64,000 nt of DNA. Origin: Membranipora membranacea. Taxonomy: Eukaryota > Bryozoa > Gymnolaemata > Cheilostomatida > Membraniporidae. Where the stretch lies: positions 7,502,001 through 7,566,000 of the forward strand of contig OU612073.1 of the NCBI GenBank assembly GCA_914767715.1, read 5' to 3'. Numbering within the stretch: the first letter of the stretch is position 1; each line of letters begins with the position of its first letter. Shown piece after piece: positions 1-11,200 of the stretch. A program made the position numbers and the translations under genes. The notes under the pieces were generated by a model. It was given only the letters and a program-made list of their open reading frames with translations, searched no databases and had not been told where the DNA came from.

Positions 1-240
1 TTAATTCTTGTGAAAAGTAAGTATAATTAGTCGGTTAAACATTATAGTCTATATTATACATGGTGACAGTGTCCCCGTTGGACCGATTCTAAAACGAGAC
101 CTTATAACAAGCGGTGACTGATTTTTACATCAGGCAGGCAGCAAGACTGAAAAGTTCACAGAGCTAGCAACGAGCAGACTAACAATCCACTGCTAAGCTG
201 ATGCCTGCGTAAGCGAGGAGCTGGACAACAGACAGCTGGT

Positions 241-2842
241 ATGGATCACATTGAAATTCAGGTAATTTACGTCAACTGGGAAAATTCCGTGAGGAAAGTA
301 GTGCTAGCGCTGCTAGTTGGGAACGAAACAGATAAATGTGAATAATGTAGATCGCTTTCAGGCGGGACTGCTCAGTGGTGCTTGGATAATATTACAAATA
401 TCACATGCTAAACGTAGCATTCAATGCTTTATTTTTTATATGGCAGCAATTTTATTGAAAATTAAGAGGCCATTTTGATAAAAGTTTCTCAATTTTTCGT
501 ATAGATATGGGATGATGCATGGAAGCGACACAAAGACTTATTGGATGTGTGGTTCAGTTTTTGGGAACCTGAGCCTCTGAGCTCGGGTATTGGATCATTC
601 GGCCTGCCAGAAAGTGAAGGTATAAAAGAAAAGTTGGAGCTGAGGCTATATGATTCACTGAACTGTTTTGTTTTACGTAAAAATGCTGCTTCAATTTAAT
701 GATATTTTTAAACACTGCTGATGTTTTAAGGTAGCTGGACTTGTGTTATCAACGACAATGTATACAAAACCAAACCTCAATCCATTCCTCACGATGGTGC
801 CGTGAAACTAAAGCCATTTAAATCGCATGCTTACAATGAGGAACACCACGGATGCCTGAACAATCTTGGCAGCTTTCTGGATTTGGAGTTTGAGAAGGGA
901 GATTTATTCAATAAATTCAGGTTAGTTTTTTAATGATCTTGGTTAATGATTTTTGAGTGAGGATGCCCAACTAATCTTACTGTGCAACTCCAGACTTAAC
1001 TTGGTGAATATATGTGAAAAAGAAAATAGAAGTTTTATTTACAGTTGATAAGTCTGCAAAGTGATGGAATATTGTTTATTTAAATAATTATTTTGTACCC
1101 TCTCTCTGTCATACAATCAATGTGCAGCTGTGTAAATCATTCCCAGTGTGTTTGTTATTTTATAAGTGAAAGTTAAATCTCCAAAATAAAACTGCATACA
1201 ATCTGAGGAAGGTCATAGCGAAATATTTGACTGCCTCCTAAAGAGAGGAGTATTGATAATCGTGTAAGCAGTGGAAAACCTTGAGAAACTTTCTATATTA
1301 TTTTATATCAGATCTTGTCCATCTGTGCATCACAGATACTAAGCACATCTAAACATGGACTATCAATATTACTGACTGAGTGCAGCAGGCCATATGAGAA
1401 CCTATGTCAAAGCACACATCAGTCACATAGGAAATTAATTTGTCGAGTTTTTGAGTTATTTCATCACTATGGATCTTATTTGAGGGGGGGGGGGGGGGGC
1501 TAGTGTTTGATATTATTGCAAGATTTGGTACTAGCCATAAAGCATTGTATGGCCCATTTTTAGGTAAATCTGAAATAAGCAAGGCTTTGTCAGCAAGAAT
1601 CCATTGCTCCAGTGTAATCTTATTCAAACAGAGTAAACAAGCGCAGCGGTATGAAATGAACTCACTCGCTTGAAAAGCTGTGGACAGGGAATGGGTCATA
1701 GTCATTGATTGTAATGTACAGTCAGTATTTATAATCTTTGGTACAGTGGTTCTTCTAGTCTCTTCTTCAACATGGGCTCATAACAGAAATGAAGGTTGTT
1801 TTGATTAGTGGTCTCAACTCATTAAATTTGAACTTTTATGTCATCGACAGACTTGTGAGTGACTTTGTCATGTATTTGCAAAAGTTGTTATCTAACCACA
1901 ATAGTCACTAATATTACTGTATTTCCCCCATAATAGGCTCATTACAAATCGCCTGAACAAGTTGGGCTGTGCATGAGTAGGCAACTCAATAGTGTTAACT
2001 TATAAACCTACCAGACCAAGTAACCCTGAAGACTTATTTTTCATGCAAATGCATGTGTGATAGCTGTCTTAATCTCATTTCAAGCTCAAAAATGATACCA
2101 AGAACCCTGTTCCTTTACAAAAACTTTAAAGGGCAACCAAGGTTTCAAACAACTTCACATTGATGGCCATTGATTAAGAGCAGATTGCACCTTCTGCATG
2201 GGGAAAAAGACAAAATATAATTCGGATGATTATTCAGCCAAAATTCTTGTGAAACATTTCTTCCATCAGGCACTCAAACTCAGCTAAAAGAGAATACCAC
2301 ATAGCAGTTTCCTGTTCCTGTTATTATTTAGCCTGTGCTCTATAATTATTACAGCAAAGTCTTGGAACCTCCCCTAAACTGAAGTGTTACCCAGCTTAGA
2401 GTCAGCAACTACTTTGAGTTTTGCATCGCGTAATGCACAAAGCTGATGCTGCCCAGCACATTATTTCCTACAAATTAAGGCATTGCTGCGAAACCTTGGT
2501 TGCCCTTTAAACCTTTTCGATAAAGATATTATTATGCCAAATATATGTATTATCAAATCATGTTTTCTTTACTTTAGTATGGACTAGTTGTGGCTCATAA
2601 AAGCTATATCAGTGGGACCGGAGTACACTTGAAAGGGACTCAATAACCAGATGACTTCTAGGGCTATTCAAGAAGCTACTAACAGAGGATATGAACTACT
2701 AGCGACATTAGCTGCCAGCTCCTACATACAGCGTAATATGATACTCCACCATAACTTCCGGGTAGTCTGTGAGCTAGACCTCCAGAAACATTATCTGAAT
2801 TATGATAAAATGTCCGAGGATATGCGGTCAGCCCACACTTAG
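241..2842 (+). pseudogene. GNAT-family N-acetyltransferase-like gene, apparently broken
   Basis: Exons seen: 241-261 (MDHIEIQ), 505-619 and 731-920, joined in phase, then a terminal exon from 2578 after a good pyrimidine-AG acceptor. The first three give a GNAT-like N-terminal half, with an EPLSSG motif and a segment reading LDLEFEKGDLFNKF. The last exon encodes YGLVVAHKSYISGTGVHL, which resembles the beta4 strand and acetyl-CoA loop of arylalkylamine-type GNATs. It is followed in another frame by TNRGYELLATLAASSY and NFRVVCEL, the usual alpha4/beta6 region. Two problems argue for decay. Exon 3 ends in phase 2 but exon 4 is open only from phase 0. The two halves of exon 4 are also out of frame, with an in-frame TAA at about 2644. 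A small unseen exon in 921-2577 could cure the first problem but not the second. Family assignment rests on motif order only; substrate unknown. Confidence 0.5.
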
Positions 2843-3149
2843 TGTTGTATTCTTGCTAAAACTTTGTAAATTATATTTGATGTCCCAAAGCATGCTGTAG
2901 GCGTATATCAGAAGCTACTAACAGGGGATATGAACTACTAGCGACATTAGCTGCCAGCTCCTACATACAGCGTAATATGATACTCCACCATAACTTCCGG
3001 GTAGTCTGTGAGCTAGACCTCCAGAAACATTATCTGAATTATGATAGCATGTCCGAGGATATGCGGTCAGCCCACACTTAGTTTTGTATTCTTGCTAAAA
3101 CATTGTAAATTATATTTGATGTCCCAAAGCATGCTGTAGGCGTATATCA
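2672..3149 (+). repeat. 239-bp tandem duplication of the GNAT-like terminal exon
   Basis: Copies 2672-2910 and 2911-3149 are head to tail with only about five mismatches (for example AACAGAGG/AACAGGGG and GATAAAATG/GATAGCATG). The unit holds the end of the coding exon, its TAG stop and about 70 bp of 3' flank. The second copy is open in the same frame with one K-to-S change (YDKMSED to YDSMSED). The high identity suggests a recent event. The downstream copy has no exon 5' part of its own, so it is probably silent or 3' UTR. Confidence 0.85.
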
Positions 3150-4689
3150 GTTCATATTTGCTATGCTATTGGTATTCTCTTATTTGATTTGAAACTCTGC
3201 ACATGTTTGAAATAAATAGGTTTGGACAACACTGAATTGGAATCTGTGACAGCAAATGTTTTGCATTTTTTAGATATATTTGTGTTGCAGTAAAGTTTTG
3301 CCTTCTCTCACAATTGACTACTCTTTCAACAAGGTAAATCGTATAAGGTCACATTAATCTTGATATATTTTCAAGGTCTTTGAAGATTGTAACATAATCT
3401 ATATTTCATCATGAAGTTCTGTTTACGTATTCTGTTTGGAGCAGGGAGGTTGGGATATCATCCTCCTCTCTGATTGCAGCGAGTGGTTTCTTAATATTAT
3501 AATGTGTGGATGTATTAAGAGTTGTCTTCCTTTAGTGACAGTAACCCATAACTCCTGACCAGCAAGAACCATGACCACAATATGCCTGTCAAAACATTCC
3601 AGTTACTGGCATAATAAACAGACGCAATGATAAACCTAGACAGGACACCATAGACAGCTTAAGTGAGGCACTGAATTGTGGTTGACATCAACTCATTGTG
3701 TTGTGTAGTAGCTATGATGCTATCATTGATTTGCAATCCACAGCCTTGTCGTTAATTGTCTTGTATTTTCTTCAAACAATTTTTTAGGTGGACATTATTA
3801 ATAAGCTGTTCACACCAAGCTGCTTAATTTTTTGCAATTTTTAAACTCATAATCCCATCAAAAGTTATTAATAAGAAAACCCTTCTTTTCCTTATTGAAA
3901 GTTTTTATAGAATAAATTTTTCTTCTACTCTCAAAGCTGAACCTTGTCATATAAAGTTGAAACTAGAAAACTAAAATTGACTGGCACATGGTTTTAGTGC
4001 TCAATTTTGCCCAAATTGCGGAAAGCGGCATTCCACTGCCAACCACTCCCATGGTGGGGGAAGTTCACTACAAAACAGCAAATCCATCGGTTAGTGCTAA
4101 CAACAAGAGCTCCAAGGCACAGCCATTAATCTTGACTGGTAAATAGCTTTTACCATAAATGCAAAGATAATAGCCACAAGCCAGTAAAAATCGAGAATCC
4201 ATGCAAGTTACCAACCGGAACTTGTTGACTCATTATAATCATTGAATCATTTAGCTAGAACGAATGTGTTTGGGCAATGAACTAGTTCGTTGAATCGAGT
4301 GTATCAAACTGTTAAGAGATGCTTGAAGTAACAATCTCTATCTAATAATAGTCACCCAGAGAAAAGAATACATTTACAACTTTAAAAAATTTTAGTCTCA
4401 GAAATTCTGTTCAGCTGTTCCGTTCTGTTCAGTCTGTTCAGCAAATTACAGTTACCGGATTTCATATACTTGAACTCGGGAATTCCCCCGAGACATTCCT
4501 CTTCCACTGTTAATCAGTTTTTCCCGATTTACTAGTTCATTTACATGAACTAGGGAATGCTGAAATCCAATACTTCACATATTATGCTGCTTCACTGCCA
4601 GTCAACCTATCATACATACATATCAAAACAGGGAGAATGGAAGGGTGCTTTTACGCCCTGATAATTTCCCCTTCCATTCTCCCTGATCA

Positions 4690-6790
4690 AAATTTCTTTA
4701 ATTTTAAACCGTGTTGTCCGAGAATGGCAATCATTGTGTGCATTCGATGTGAGGCTAAATAGTATCAGACAAATATTATACTCAGATTTAATAATGTAAT
4801 GAAAACCCGACATCCTAAACTGAATTCCTTGCTTTATCATCAAAGCATGCAACTAGATCGAACTTGATCTAAGTGCACAATGACTATGATATTACGCTAT
4901 TAGAATCAAAATTACATCATGTGATCAGTGAGAGGCTGTTTGAGGCCACATTCTGGTGTGGTGTCTTTTTCACCCTTAGGAAATTTAAAAAATAGAGAGC
5001 TAATGGGGCTCTATGTGTGCAGTAGAATCTGAGATGGTGTTCGAGGCGAGAGAAGCCCAAAATAAGTTGACACTGTAGGCACACTAAATACGAAAAGAAA
5101 ATGCCAACATGGCTCACTTCCAATGTTAACATATCCACTTGGGAGTTTACACTATGGTTGCAAAAGAAGACAGGCATTTAATCTCCTGGAGATGAGCATA
5201 GCAAACTGTGCTAAGGATCAAATGCTTGGTAGTTTGGCTTGATATGGCCACAGGCAGATGTGGATCGGGCAAAAGAAGATTTTTAGAATTTTGAGAACCT
5301 GTGTTATCCTTCTTTTTATTGCTAACTGAGTAGTCGAAATATGTAACTCTTTGCATACCCAGGAAAGCCTAACTACAGCATTCTAGCATAAAAAATGAAA
5401 ATCTTGATATCATAGACCACTGCACCTATAATCATATATCCACTAGTGATGGCAAGTCTCGTTCCCGGTCCCGGTCTCGTGAGACTTATCCCCACGAAAC
5501 ACACCCTCATGATACCTGTCGAGACTTGTTCTTTATAAACACTGTGGCAGTTTTTATTTTATCGGCATCAATATTGTCTCGGTCTAGTCTCAAATTTTGT
5601 TGCTGTCTCGGTCTCGTCCTGTCTCGCCAAAATCTGACAATTTGCCATCGCTAATATCTACATTGATCACAACTCAACGGTTGAATCACACTTGCAGCTC
5701 TGGGACATGGTATTTTAGCACAACGAAGCACTAGAGACCATCATGTCACACAATCAAATCAACTGTCACTTGTGTAGATAAAAACATAAAATCTAATAAT
5801 ATTCATGTGTAACTATCCTTCATATAATACAATACTATCCAATTTGTTGGAAACAATACATTATTATGAAATTTCATGGTGTTTTTTATACATTTGATTC
5901 CTCATGCTTGATCACAATTTTGAAAAAAAATAAGAAAAATGACTAATTTTTTAATTCTAAACCGTGATGTCAAATCCAAGAAGGGCGATCATTGTGTGCA
6001 TTCCATGTGAGGTTAATAGTATCTGATCAGGTAGAATTTTCCCTGATCTGACGAATGGACTGATTTGATAGTGGAATGAAGACCCAAAAAGTTTGAATAG
6101 AAATCTGTTCTACTTATTTGTAAGTGTTTTTGTACATAGAATTAAAGAGGAAGATGTTCTTTCTCCTAAATCATATACTCATTCCCAATTATTATAGAAT
6201 TCTAAAATGACAAATACTCATACTGAATGAATGATTGGAATGACCATTTTGTTCAACACTCTGAACTATAAATTCCATGAAAACAACAATCTAGAACGAA
6301 CTTGATCTAATGTAATTGCACCCTAAAAATGACTATGACATTACTAGAATCAAATTACATCATGTGATCAGCGTTAAGCTGTGAGCCCTATAGACTTCAG
6401 ATAATTCGTAATTGTGCAGTGTATTGTGTAAGAGTATCTTTCCCGGGTTTTAGCTTTGCTAATACCTGCTCACTTGGGACGAAATAGTCATCCCAGTTGT
6501 TCAACCAATTACTATACTAGTATTTTGTAATTACAACTCCCGAACTAACCGAGCCCTCGTGATCAGCAGTCCTGAATCCTACCACTAGGCCATCCGGCTT
6601 TGCTTAGTAATGGGTGGCGATAGCCACAGGCAGATGCAGATATGGGCAAAAGGAGATTTATTTTGGAACTTTGAGAACCTAATGCTATCTTCTTTTTCTG
6701 GATATCTCGTAGTTGACCCAGGGAAGAAAAGTTGCTTCGAAGAATTAATCTAACTTCAACAATCTAGCATAACAATCAATAATTGAAATA
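4690..6790. repeat. Diverged direct segmental repeat
   Basis: Blocks at about 4690-5390 and 5945-6790 share ordered landmarks: CATTGTGTGCATTC, then GAACTTGATCTAA, then ACATCATGTGATCAG, then CCACAGGCAGATG, then TTTGAGAACCT/TTTTGAGAACCT. Spacing differs by indels, and the second block contains the tRNA-like insertion. Probably two old copies of one dispersed repeat; no coding potential is preserved. Confidence 0.55.
6535..6603 (-). repeat. Degenerate tRNA-derived SINE head
   Basis: On the minus strand this reads GGATGGCCTAGTGGTAGGAT near the start, which matches an internal Pol III A box, and carries a decayed B-box-like GGTTAGTTCGGGAG further on. It resembles the better preserved element at 41954-42183. 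The B box is imperfect, so this is a remnant. Confidence 0.35.
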
Positions 6791-6950
6791 TGTGGACATA
6801 ATAGAACACTGCAGGATATCATCCGAGGGAATTGATATCACTTTTAGCCGAAATGCCTCCCATTCCAACAATAATATCATTGATGAGACTGTTCAAAAGT
6901 CAGGCTCAGGGGTTAGAGCATTCCAATCTGGTGCCACCTAATCTGCTTAT

Positions 6951-6973
6951 GATATATATATATATATATATAT
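6951..6973. repeat. (AT)n microsatellite
   Basis: Uninterrupted alternating AT run of about 22 bp. Confidence 0.9.
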
Positions 6974-7866
6974 CCTCTTTATTGCATCAATCATGATTTA
7001 TTGTAAGTCGTAGTCAGTAGTCGTCGCCGGGAGGCAGTCGGGCGTGGGGCAAAGTCTAGGGGCTCAGACTAAGTCAGTGGTGTATTCATAGGTAGGCGCT
7101 ATAGCATCCCTCCCACATCCACCCCACCTGGCCTACCATTTAGAATCCCATGTATATAGCCCAGGTCCAGTATATGACAAACAAACAATGTTTTTTTTTT
7201 AATTTGTGCAAAATCAAAACAGCATGGCCACTCGTAGCTAAATTTGGATTATTACTCAAATTTTGATGTCAAATAAAAAAGAGCAATGCAGTAGCATTAC
7301 AGTAATGTTCACATAGTACCTAGTTAAACGCCGTGCACAGCAAAGTTCGCAACTGTCAAACTTTCCCGTTGTAGTCCCCGACACATTTTTATGTCTGGGA
7401 TTATGTAAATTTCACATTCGAATCGCCCGGGATGGCTATCCGAGATCCTGTCTGGGACAATGTGCTCTAGCTAATACATTCATGGTTGTTACCTCTTCAC
7501 TTAGAGGTTGATAGAGGATTTTGTAGATTGAGGACTGGTATAGATTCTCTATAACCCAAAACGAAAAAAGCTCTTACTTATTCACACGTAATCGTTGCAG
7601 CCAAAACACCATGAACTGAGCAGAGATATTTATATTGTTTTTTTTCCTTCACCATGGATTCAAGGAAGACATTTTTCCATGGGGCCTTTGGTCTTCAGAA
7701 ATTAACATCAGCATAAGCTGTATGGGCAGACTTTCCTTTCATTTTCAAGGTAACTAGTGTGAATATTGTTCATTTTTACATAGAAAGAGTTGAGGCCATA
7801 CCACTATGTCCTTGATCATAAACGTTATCTTTTTAATCCATTCATTACATACTCTTGTTCATAACA

Positions 7867-8100
7867 CAGGCCCGTAGTCCTAGGGGAGGCAGCAAGGCAC
7901 TGCCTCCCCTAGAATGCTAAATACAGTGCCCTAAAACACTGTATTTGAATATCCAATGTCTGAATCAGCTCCTCTGGGATTTCCAATCGCTTAATATAGG
8001 CGTTGAATTGCTTGGGGGAGCTTACAGCCCTTTCCCTGTGATTCTTAGGACTCGTCTCGGAATTTTGCCTCCCCTACCATATTTCTAAGCTACGGCCCTG
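7867..8100. mobile_element. Non-autonomous DNA transposon (MITE), CAGGGCCGTAG family
   Basis: The element begins CAGGCCCGTAG and ends CTACGGCCCTG, an inverted pair, with further inverted symmetry at GGGGAGGCA/TGCCTCCCC. It is flanked by the direct repeat TAACA at 7862-7866 and 8101-8105, which fits a 5-bp target duplication. A second copy with the same termini and its own 5-bp duplication lies at 29565-29773. No transposase. The termini resemble hAT-type elements, but the superfamily is inferred. Confidence 0.8.
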
Positions 8101-8259
8101 TAACAGAAGCTTTAAGCTTTTTGTTCTTAAGTTATGTGCATTCAAGTTTCACTTCAGTGAGTCTTGTACCTTGTTGTCACAATAAAAAAAGGTATACTCA
8201 GACCTCGGAGCTCACCTTTAGGTAACAAGAAAATTGCAGTGATAACAGTGATTTACAGC

Positions 8260-11200
8260 ATGGCTGCCCCTTCAGCTCTTATAGCTAGGGCGCAGCAAAC
8301 ATGTTTGAACCTTGCAGATAAACAAATCACTGATCATCAAATTTATACCTACGCACGTACCTTTCAAGACGAGGAAGAAGGAACTACAAGACAGCCAATT
8401 GAAGAAGCTAAAAGTCCTACAGATGAAAAGTATGATAAAATATTGTAATTTTTCTAAAATCACTTAAGAAAACAACAGTAAACTCCACTTAGCCTCATTA
8501 CATCTCAAATGCCCCTTTTTGTTTTGGGGCCTCTGAGAAAAGGCAACTCCACTCAATCTTCAATGTCTAAGCGTTATTCGAATTGTGAACTATGGTAATG
8601 GTGAAATAGTAGCTATTTCAAGGCTTGTCAAATATTAATTGGTGTTACTAGTACTGGACTCGATTTGTTTATGTATTGAGTCTGTTATCGTTATTTCAGT
8701 GTCAGGTGCCTAAATTGGGTGCAAAGTATTGAGGACACTATTGAGCCGCCACACGAAACATCAGTCAAACTTACACGGGATGACGATGAGAGATCTAGCA
8801 TCAGTGAATCTACAAATGAAAGTGTCGATGTAAGTAGCAATAATATAAGCTAATTAATGGAAGCTCCAAACAATTCAGTGTTATGGGAACTCTATGTTTT
8901 TGGTTTGCTTCTGAGAATCTGGGGACAGCTTGTATAAAACTTAGATAATCTTTGCATGCGAATTGGGCCATCAACCAAATTTAACTACATACATCCTATT
9001 GAGCCATTTTTTTGTATTTTGATTGCAGCTTATGTTTAATATAGCTATGACCCCTGTTGAACCCACAAACGTCGCAAACGTCAAAACGTCGCAATCTAGC
9101 GTTCCACTAACGTCGCTGTTGAACCCACAAACGTCGCAAACGTCAAAACGTCGCAATCTAGCAGTCCACTAACGTCGCAATCCAAAAAACGTCGCAACGA
9201 AGGGTTTTTAAAACGTCGCAAACCCACAAACGTCACAATTTTTTAAACGTCGCAATAGCTCGAACCCACTAACGTCGCAAATGTCGCAACTCAACAAAAA
9301 TACGAAGTTGTCTTCTCATTTGATGCAAATTGGTGATGATGATATGTTGCGAGAAGTAGAAAGGAGCATACAAACTTCAAAACACGGTGGGGAATCGAAT
9401 ATCAACATTATATATTGTGCTATGGGTAATTGTTGAGTATTTTTCAGGTTATTTGAATCATTTTTTTCACTTCCTAGGGCCGTTTGTTGTTACCTCAGAA
9501 TCCATTAATGCTGTCATATTAGGGATGCTAATCACTATCTAGCAGACATAGTGACATACCAATTTGTGATGTACCTTAATGTTTGATTTAGCCAAAGATT
9601 GAACTTGTCAAGAGGTGTTGACACAGTTGGATTGAGTGCTATATTTTTTCCTCTTGCTGACATGGCCTTAATCCATCAAATTGCACAGCCTTCCCATGAT
9701 GCAACACTTTGGATTTCCCAGATAAATAAAGTCAAACTTTTTTTATATACCAGGTACCATGTAATTTTTTAATTTTCATTTTGTTGGGAGTTGTTTCCTC
9801 ACAAAGTAAAATAGAATGACTCATAACATGTTTTCTACATCCCACTTATGAAATAAAACGGTATGGTAGAAAGTTCATCCATTCTCCCTGGTTGAACATT
9901 AATGAACCTTGATTACAAGCAGATGTACATGAACAACCATCTGAGAGCCCTGGGCATGTTTATTGAGTTAATTTTAGTTTGATCAATGGAAACAAAAACC
10001 TGTGTTCCTAGACAATACTGTGTGCCATGAGAATGTTTTGTCTTATATATAATATATATCTATGATATAGGCGCTGGCTGACCATGTTAGATTTATTTAT
10101 CAATATGGATAATAAGTAGGCTATGGCTACAGCAGATTTTCTCAGCTCTTTTTAATATTTTATTCATTGACCCTCCTCTATACCACTGAATAGATAGTAT
10201 AGGCAGCCCACTGTATGTATAGGTAGAATAGATAGATACTGCTTAACTTGCTGGCTAGATAAGCAAAAGCAAGTTGAATTTTTAGAGGTAGGATAATAGT
10301 TTTTGGGTACCCAGGCATAGTTGAGCTGAAATTTTTAAAAATTGATTTCATTACTAAACAAGCAAATCACGATATCTCAAAAAAATTCATCTGCTGGTCC
10401 CTTACCCTGTCTTGACAAGCTTTGTCGGAGGGGTTCCCCTCTCCTTCCAGCAATGCTTGTCTAGAAAGGCCACTGTTTGCCATGGTCTTGCAGGATGTGG
10501 CACTTTGAAGACTTCTCTTTCAGGGAGTATACAATAACAAATTCAATAAAATTTAAGAGGTTAACGGTTCCCATAATGCATATCTATGGAATCACCAAAG
10601 TACATTGAGGCCAATTATAATTTGACTTGAATTTTTTAGGGAAACCCATTTATTTTATAACCATGGCAATTAACAATAAGCCGCTGGGTCACAAAGCGAT
10701 ATTCAATTCTGTAAATTTTCAACTGCACTATCATTGACCCACTGTCAAGGTCTCTTGTCCATAACCCAGGGTTTGAGTTTACAAACTGCATATAATTCTA
10801 GTGATGAAAATACAATTGCCGTTACGCAATGAAAGGTGTAATATCGCATCCTATTGTATGGTAATGATTACTATGGTATCCTGTTGAGGTTTTATTATCA
10901 TACCATAAAACCATAAAGTTGCATCTTGGGAATGATGTATAAATTCCTTATTCAGTAGATAAAGGGTAAGTCATAAAGAGATAAAGGGATTCATGCATAA
11001 ATGATTCAACATTTATGGCATTTCAAGTAGTGTCAAACCATAAAGTTGCAACTTGGGATTGATGTAAAAATTCCGTATTCAGTAGATAAAGGGTGAGTCA
11101 TAAAGAGATAAAGGGATTCATGCATATAATTATTCAACATTTATGGCATTTCAAGTAGTGTAAAAGCATAGCCCATATCAAACATGACAGTATATTTCAA

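Larger units (their letters stand above)
3150..8259. other. Intergenic, repeat-bearing
   Basis: No supported gene between the GNAT-like gene and the 8.26-kb gene. It holds a short hairpin (4629-4685, arms reading GGGAGAATGGAAGGG and its complement), a diverged direct duplication (about 4690-5390 against 5945-6790), a degenerate tRNA-like repeat (6535-6603), an (AT)n run (6951-6973), a GC-rich dispersed motif (7020-7075) and a MITE (7867-8100). Short open frames here are not conserved between the two duplicated stretches. Confidence 0.6.

Noticed and set aside
8164-8259. Possible N-terminal extension of the unknown protein
   Set aside because: The frame is open but lacks an ATG (it begins with TTG). 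MAAPS at 8260 is the first proper start.
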